A DNA stretch of 64,000 nucleotides from Micromussa lordhowensis. Lineage: Eukaryota > Cnidaria > Anthozoa > Scleractinia > Lobophylliidae. The DNA lies in assembly GCA_964020085.1 (NCBI GenBank), contig OZ026598.1, positions 13,828,697 through 13,892,696 on the forward strand. Reading direction: 5' to 3'. Below are positions 58,254 through 64,000 of this stretch, in pieces. Under the pieces are notes generated by a model, which saw only the letters and a list, made by a program, of their open reading frames with translations, had not been told where the DNA came from and ran no database searches. The translations under genes and the position numbers were made by a program. Within the stretch, counting starts at the first letter, position 1; each line of letters starts with the position of its first letter.

Positions 58254-59145
58254 TCACAACGAAGTATTTTCTCAGTCATATAATCAGGAAACAGTAGTGA
58301 TTTTCGTGAACATATAATAAGGTTTTGATATAGCAATCAAGTTACATCAGCTTTATTTGAAAGAAGAATATTCCGTAGATCAAAGCAAAATGAAATGAAT
58401 TTTGCTAATTGAATATTAACATCGTGATTTGCAGAAGTCATAAGTTCACCGATGGCTTATAACGGAGATAACTGTTTTAATGTCGGAACGATATTCTCTA
58501 AATATGCAAATGTTCAAACACAAGAAGTACCAAAAAATCTCTGGGGAGTGGGAAAGATGCAATTTCTTTATATTTTTAAAGGGCCACTAGCCTCACCTAC
58601 CCTGCGAGGGAGTTCATATGCTTCCTCACCCACCCCTACAAGAAGCTAACAAACTAACAAAAAAAGTTAACAGATTTCTGTTACAGTCTTTTAGTATATC
58701 GTCATATTGTGTCCAACTTACAAAATATTGAAGGCCACGTCTTTGATCAGTAACTAGCATTTCGCTTACTTGAAGTATCTTTCCAATATTCTAACCTCAA
58801 CGGTACTCCGTCATTCGGACTAAAACCAGAGATGTAGTCTTACAGAATTAAAGACTTCTGATAGATTATACCTATTTATAAATTTTCTTCAGTTCTTATT
58901 GGTTTAAATTGATCGTGTGACACGATAGTGCTCATCCGCGGAGAGACACTATCCGTCCGAGGAAAATGCCCGGGTAGATAGTACTCGTCTGTGAAAATAT
59001 TTCTGCAAATAAGCGGGCTTATAGAAAATAAACAATTGAAAGTAATTTTCAAATTTTACAGTTGGCTGTCACTGCTTTCATCTAAAAAGAGTGATTGTTA
59101 AACTAGCGCGCGGAAGAAAATTAGTGGTGAACAATAAAGACGATA
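58254..59145. other. No supported gene
   Basis: AT-rich. A short imperfect stem around CGTGTGACACG lies near 58914, and ACACTATCC/GATAGT motifs lie near 58940-58985. A 65-codon ORF (58452-58649) has no recognisable features. Confidence 0.4.
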
Positions 59146-59147
59146 GA

Positions 59148-59303
59148 ATGTCTCGGCACTATCAGTCTGATAGTTGCCCCTTGGAAATTTGATGTTCTTA
59201 AAACTAGCATATTTGGCCTCGAAGCTTCGCTTCTCGGGCAAATATTTGTTTTAGCAACATCAAATTTCCGCGGGGCAACTATCAGCCGATAGTTCCTCGA
59301 CAG
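59148..59303. mobile_element. About 155-bp hairpin MITE
   Basis: TGATAGTTGCCCC, GGAAATTTGATGTT and AAAAC are mirrored as GTTTT, AACATCAAATTTCC and GGGGCAACTATCA around a centre near GCTTCG (59224-59229). Non-coding. Confidence 0.75.
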
Positions 59304-60095
59304 AAACACTCTGTTGTTTAAATAGTATCAGCAACAATCATGATCGGAAAAAACATTTAAAGTAGAAGGGATTTACTTAACGACTCACCACCGGAGGCTA
59401 TAATTGTTAGTAACAATAGACATTGCGAAATTTGTTACACTGTCTAGAGCAGTATGGTGTACCATGATTCTAGATTACTCTTTTCAGTCTTTCGTAACCT
59501 TTTTAATTTACCATTTTGAAATGAACCAAGGGAAATCAGGATTTTATGTGTCATAGTGACCAATCATTTCCAATTAATCAACTTTTGACGCTACATTAAT
59601 TCAAAAGATAATCCTTACTTACCAGGTTTACTAAAAATACAAATGAATCTTGATATTTTCGAGATTTCTATTTGAAGCATGCAAAGCGCTAAGAAGTGAA
59701 AATGTCATTCTTTTAAAAAGGAGGCCAACTGCTGAAATAAGCGTAACTTTTAGTGGTGGCTTCTAAAACACTTTTGTAAGAGTGCTTTTCGGCAATCAAA
59801 CAAAAAAATGTAATTCATTGGTAAACTGAGAAATTTTCAGGCTCACAAAGTGTTCATAAATCCTGCGTACTGAACAAACTCAGCACTGCCGGCAGAGCGA
59901 GCTGGGACGAACAAGGACTCAATATTTCTATCAGATTGAATACTGTTGCTAAATGATAGTCGATTAATGACCCTCTACTGATCTGTTTCAAAAATAACAT
60001 TGTTTTGTAACAATCAACCTGCTTCAGATTCTCAACGCTAATTTAGCAACGTAGTTTGTATAAGGAAATATAAATTAGGAAGTGGGTAGAATAAC

Positions 60096-60457
60096 GCCCC
60101 ATCCACACTTCGCCGGAGGAATTTGAAAACGGAGTTTTCAATCTGAAAACGCATCAAATGGTTTCCGTCCACCGTTGAAAACGCAACAGTCACCGGTCAT
60201 TTTGGATTTGCGTTGGAGGAAAACTCGGCCGGGCAGGGAAATTACATGATCATCGTGACTACATTGTTGTCAAAAAGCTCCGTTTTCAAAATGTTTTCTG
60301 TCTACACGAAATCGAAAAGCCGGCCTTTTCAAATCCTCTGGTTTCAAGAGCGTTTTCCAAAAGCTTCGTTTGCGTGACGGATTAGTATGGACGGTAGGCC
60401 TAACCGTAGAAATAAAGCTGCGTTTTCAAATTTCTCAGGAGTAGTGTACACGCTGCC
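60096..60457. mobile_element. About 360-bp MITE with related inverted ends
   Basis: The left end has ATCCACACTTCGCCGGAGGA then ATTTGAAAACGGAG. The right end, read in reverse, is GGCAGCGTGTACACTACTCC then TGAGAAATTTGAAAACGCAG. The pattern, with repeated GTTTTCAA/TTGAAAAC inside, is that of a common metazoan MITE type. The target duplication is not clear. Confidence 0.65.
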
Positions 60458-62862
60458 TAAAGCTAGGTTACGGTAACAAGCGGGAGGTTTATTCGGGCAA
60501 CCTGTTAATAAGCGCTTCTGCGGTACAGATAACTTAAGTTTATGAACGGAGAGACGACTTAATCTCATACATGCGTGTTTACTAATAAGAGATTTATAAT
60601 TACTCTATATAATAGTACAAGTCATGAGCTGTATTAATCGATCGACGTTTGATTCTAGTGCTCTTTGGTGCTCTATGCATAAAAGGACCTTTTTATGACC
60701 TTTGCAGAGTTAACCAAACCACCCGTCATGTTTAGTTATTCCTACATGCCTCCCACTGCTTGTCCAACGAGATCAAGGAGTTGGCCTTTATCTATTCGTG
60801 CACTGAAATAAACGAAATCTGGTGCTATGGGTAAACATCTAGCAGCCAGTGTTGTTGTTCGTTTAATCATTGGTAAACAAGCTCTTCTTATCACAATAAA
60901 ACATCCATTAAAGATTAACGTATCTTTTTTTTAGTGCAAGTATTGATTGTGTATCAATTTTAAGGTATCGTTTACAGCAAAATAGCGTTTTCATCAGTCT
61001 TTTACGCGTTTGAGGGTGCGGTAGAGGTAAAATGCGCAATAAAACCCCTTCCTTACACCATAATTATCAAAACCCTCTTTTGTTTATACTCCCCCGGCCG
61101 GGTACAACCTGCTCAAATAAGCTTGGACGGGATTTCAAGAAAATAACAAAATGTAAAGAAAAAAATGGCGAAACACTTTGATAATCCCCACCTTTGAGAG
61201 CAACATAACAGAAACACATATATATCGAGTCTTAAGAAAATAAGCTCGCATTCAGATCACCTTGCAAAAGAAGAAAAAACAGCTAAAAGCCTTTGTTTAA
61301 CGTAACTACTGAACTGGTTATTTTGAGGTGTGCGTCGGGAAAGAAACATAATTATATATATTTCAGTAAAACATCCAATCAACCATTTAATCTTACATCA
61401 CCATCTGCGACGGTAAACAGAGACAAAAGGCGTTTGTCTACGAAAACCAAGTTAGTCGAACAGTTGAACGCCGTGGGCAAGGTGCAAGTTTGTGACGGAG
61501 AAGGTATGTACTGACAATATTCTTTGTGACTTTTAGATACGACACATAAGCTTTGATCATTTAATGAGTGTTTCATTTTAATTCAAAGTGGTGGGCTGGC
61601 GTCTATCCTTTTTTATGCTGGCATAAGTTGACACGTCGAAGCAGGGTTTTATCAGATCTTATTCTTCTTTTTATCTCAATTTTCTTTAGTAAGTGAGTTG
61701 ATAGAAACATATAAGCATTGAGTGAACTACTTTTGATAGTTATTTCACTGCTAACGGTGAAGCACTAGTAATTGTATATACTGACTGACATTGAAATCAT
61801 TAAACATTTTTCAAGAAAAAGTCTTGATTACATTTCCATTGAGTTTTCATTGCAGTAAGGCTTCACCTACGTTATTAGAGAACTAATAAATCAGGGCTTT
61901 ATGGCAAACATGTCTTGACCTTTTTCTAGATCTTAAACCCACATAAGTAACCTTGTAGGAAAATGGATGACAAACGCATCGGTGGCCGTCATGTTTGTTG
62001 TAAGGTCGAAGTGATCACGTTATCTAACTGAGATCAGAAGAATGGCATGAGTAAAAACACTTTCCTTCGTGTTTAAAACATTGCCTTAATTAAAACACTT
62101 TATTAAGATACATTCAAAAGTTCCTTCGACTCAAAACGTAATCAAATAAAAGAAAAGAAGAAATAAAGTTATATATCAGTTATTTTGGAAGCGAACTGCT
62201 TAGTCTGTCTGTTAAGCCGGTCAGTCGTTAAAACGTGAACACGTTTGTTTAAGTTTGTTTTGACATTTTGGTCACCCGATCGTTCACATTTTTTCTGGTT
62301 GTTTTAATTGCTCACCAGCTGCTACGAAGAAAATAAGAACATTAATGAAAATAAAGACATTATTGACACTGCCGTTCAACTGATTAATAACACATATGAG
62401 GTCATGTAAATCAAAGTCAAGCAAAGTCAATTATGGCTGCAGATTCTAAGAACGTTTCCAGCATGTATTTTTTAAATCGCAAGGTTAAGATGTGCATGAA
62501 AAAATCTTTCTCTTTCTTAGAAGGCCTAAAACAGGTTTGATCCTTTATCAATTTTCTTAATATGCACGCAATAAATGATAGTGATGATAAATGATGTCTT
62601 CAGTATTCACATAAAGCAATGCTTAGAGACTGGTGTTTTATTATAGCCTAGTTTTTCAATTTTAGCAGCATGTAAAAGATCCGATTTGCCATTTATTCGA
62701 CAAGGAAACAGTAAAAATTCGCTCATTCCTAAAATAGCTGAGGCTTGCACTAAACTTTTTATTCTGTTTATCTCATTTAGACAGCAGTATTGTAATGTGA
62801 TCATCACATTATTAACGTAATAAATTCTTGTTAGATTCACTAGGACATCTACCAGCCAGGAA
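60458..62862. other. No supported gene
   Basis: AT-rich intergenic sequence with scattered short ORFs (60344-60568 minus, 61293-61514 plus and others) and no recognised motif. The last 200 bp would contain the promoter of the exon at 62863; a palindrome GTGATCATCAC lies at about 62797-62807. Confidence 0.4.
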
Positions 62863-62929
62863 ATGAAGAACCTCTTGATCGCTTTGGCTCTGATTGCCGT
62901 ATTTGCTGCTGTGCAGTCTATGCCAGCTG
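62863..62929 (+). CDS. First coding exon of a secreted peptide (signal peptide)
   Basis: ATG followed by a textbook signal peptide: MKNLL, a hydrophobic core of Ala, Leu, Ile, Val and Phe, then AAVQSMPAG. The exon ends with G and a consensus donor GTAAGT (62930) in phase 1. The upstream sequence ccaggaaATG is a good start context. This architecture (a tiny first exon encoding only the signal peptide) is common in small secreted animal proteins, including cysteine-rich peptides and neuropeptide precursors. The mature part cannot be seen; possible acceptors near 63360 and 63379 give frames with no recognisable domain, so the next exon is probably beyond 64000. Too short to assign a family. Confidence 0.65.
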
Positions 62930-63510
62930 GTAAGTTAGTCTTATTGTCGAAACAAATACTGTCATGAAATTCCCCATAGTACACCCTGGACTCATTGGCG
63001 GCCAAAATGCCTTTTGATGAGGTGGAGGGGAGGGGAAATGTGTTCATTGAGTAAGGACATTTTAAACGGATGGAATTTTAGGTTTTAAAATAGTGGTCAG
63101 TTATTTTTGGAGGGGACTTAGCGAATAAAAACTTTACATGCTTTTAGTAACTTGCTATGTGAAGTGTAAAATAAAGTGTATGATCGTCAAATTCAGTGTA
63201 CCTAAAGTATCTAAATATGTTGTAGAGAAAGCTAAGGTAGCAGTAAGAGTGGAGGGGGGTACATAACCGCAATAAAGATAAACCAAGAGATTATTATTCA
63301 AGTGAATTCCCCATAAAGGTCTTATACCCAAGGTAATCCCTCTTAAGTTATTTTTAGACATGGTGCCCAGTTCTTCGCGGATGTTACTTGCGCGTTGCGT
63401 GGATGTTTTCGTGGAGGATTTGTTTATGTTTCGTTTCGTTTCGTTTCAAAGCAAAGGAAAGCCTCCAACGCTGTGGGGATGTTTTCTTTGATATGTTAAT
63501 TACAAGAACA

Positions 63511-63751
63511 GGGCCGGGTTGTTCGAAAGCCGGTTAACACTAACCCAGGATTAAAAGTTAACCGAAGCATTGGTTTTTCTTGTATAAAAATGTTTTTCGC
63601 TTCCAATTTTTTGTTTAGTTTGCAATTATTCAAATTAAAAAGAGAAGGCCAAACAATACAAACTGAAAACCTTTCCGTAAAGTTGCAAAATTGAAATCAA
63701 ACTTCTCGCTAACCCTGGGTTAGCTTAATCGGGCTTTGAGTAACCCGGCCC
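63511..63751. mobile_element. 241-bp MITE, complete
   Basis: Inverted ends GGGCCGGGTTGTTCGAAAGC at 63511 and its near-complement ending at 63751, followed inward by AACCCAGG and its complement. Non-coding. It lies downstream of the signal-peptide exon, perhaps in that gene's intron. Confidence 0.8.
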
Positions 63752-64000
63752 AGGAGCTTGATACAAGTTTTGATACATTTCGAAACTTTAATGGAAGTTA
63801 AAATAGGAGACAGAGGTCCACTGACTGCACAAGCAATAACCTGAATGAACAGCACGGAAATGAGTAGACAAACGAGTGCAAAGCAAACAAACGCCCAAAA
63901 CACAACACAACCGAACAAAAACACTGATGGTCGAAAGTGCAAAAGGCAGCAAACGACAACAACGCTTATGACAACGTCGATTAAAAAGCGACTTTATATT

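Noticed and set aside
63340..63475. Second exon of the secreted-peptide gene
   Set aside because: Two acceptors near 63360 and 63379 give open frames in the right phase, but neither shows a conserved domain, cysteine pattern or donor. I could not choose, so none was annotated.

Overview
This is animal nuclear DNA, most likely from a stony coral (Scleractinia). It is AT-rich, has spliced exons with GTAAG donors, and is packed with transposable-element debris. The taxonomic clue is a complete two-exon gene at 46502-47886 (minus strand) encoding a galaxin-family protein: a signal peptide, an RYRR processing site, then di-cysteine repeats of the form CCGxxxYDxxxxxCC. Galaxins are known as skeletal organic-matrix proteins of corals. 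TTAGGG interstitial tracts, a coral-type tRNA SINE and a Penelope-like element with a GIY-YIG domain fit the same assignment. There is no bacterial gene, operon, CRISPR array or rRNA operon.

Host genes are few. Besides galaxin I can support the first coding exon of a secreted peptide at 62863-62929 (plus), whose later exons are probably beyond the window, and a weaker two-exon model at 21297-24782 (plus) whose intron carries a foldback transposon. Two ORFs of unknown nature (5456-5917, 50124-50354) are listed at low confidence.

Layout. 0-1.3 kb: decayed PIF/Harbinger transposase (minus). 1.5-4.3 kb: retroelement relics in a tandem duplication. 6.08-10.85 kb: a 4.8-kb element made of CGAATCGA-rich tandem arrays, closed by perfect 16-bp inverted ends. 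10.95-13.3 kb: a 0.5-kb tandem duplication in which one copy took a TTAA-flanked MITE and the other a LINE tail, so each copy is the other's empty site. 14.9-16.9 kb: a LINE (minus) split by a 684-bp TIR element. 17.25-20.25 kb: a near-complete 3-kb imperfect palindrome carrying a SINE in both arms and a TTAGGG tract in one. 21.8-24.3 kb: TTCGATCGAA foldback. 25.9-27.9 kb: two MITEs. 28.4-31.5 kb: a GGTACC-rich foldback element with a nested TTAA MITE; a second copy lies at 52.2-54.5 kb without the MITE. 32.2-36.8 kb: a giant palindrome whose arms are 1.7-kb arrays of a 10-bp minisatellite. 38.4-42.8 kb: a TAA-flanked TIR element inside an older Harbinger-like element. 43.3-45.8 kb: a Penelope-like element. 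46.4-47.9 kb: galaxin. 49-52 kb: diverged intermediate repeats. 52.2-56.8 kb: nested foldback elements with a 5S-like fragment. 57.5-64 kb: SINE, several MITEs and the secreted-peptide exon.

The unifying theme is inverted-repeat (foldback) structure at every scale, from a 37-bp perfect hairpin to a 4.8-kb element, with repeated nesting. Paralogous copies inside the window serve as empty sites, so several insertions can be read directly without a database. No novel enzymatic system was found; the most unusual structures are the 10-bp-periodic palindrome, the CGAATCGA foldback and the TTAGGG patches that have paralogous sites lacking them.
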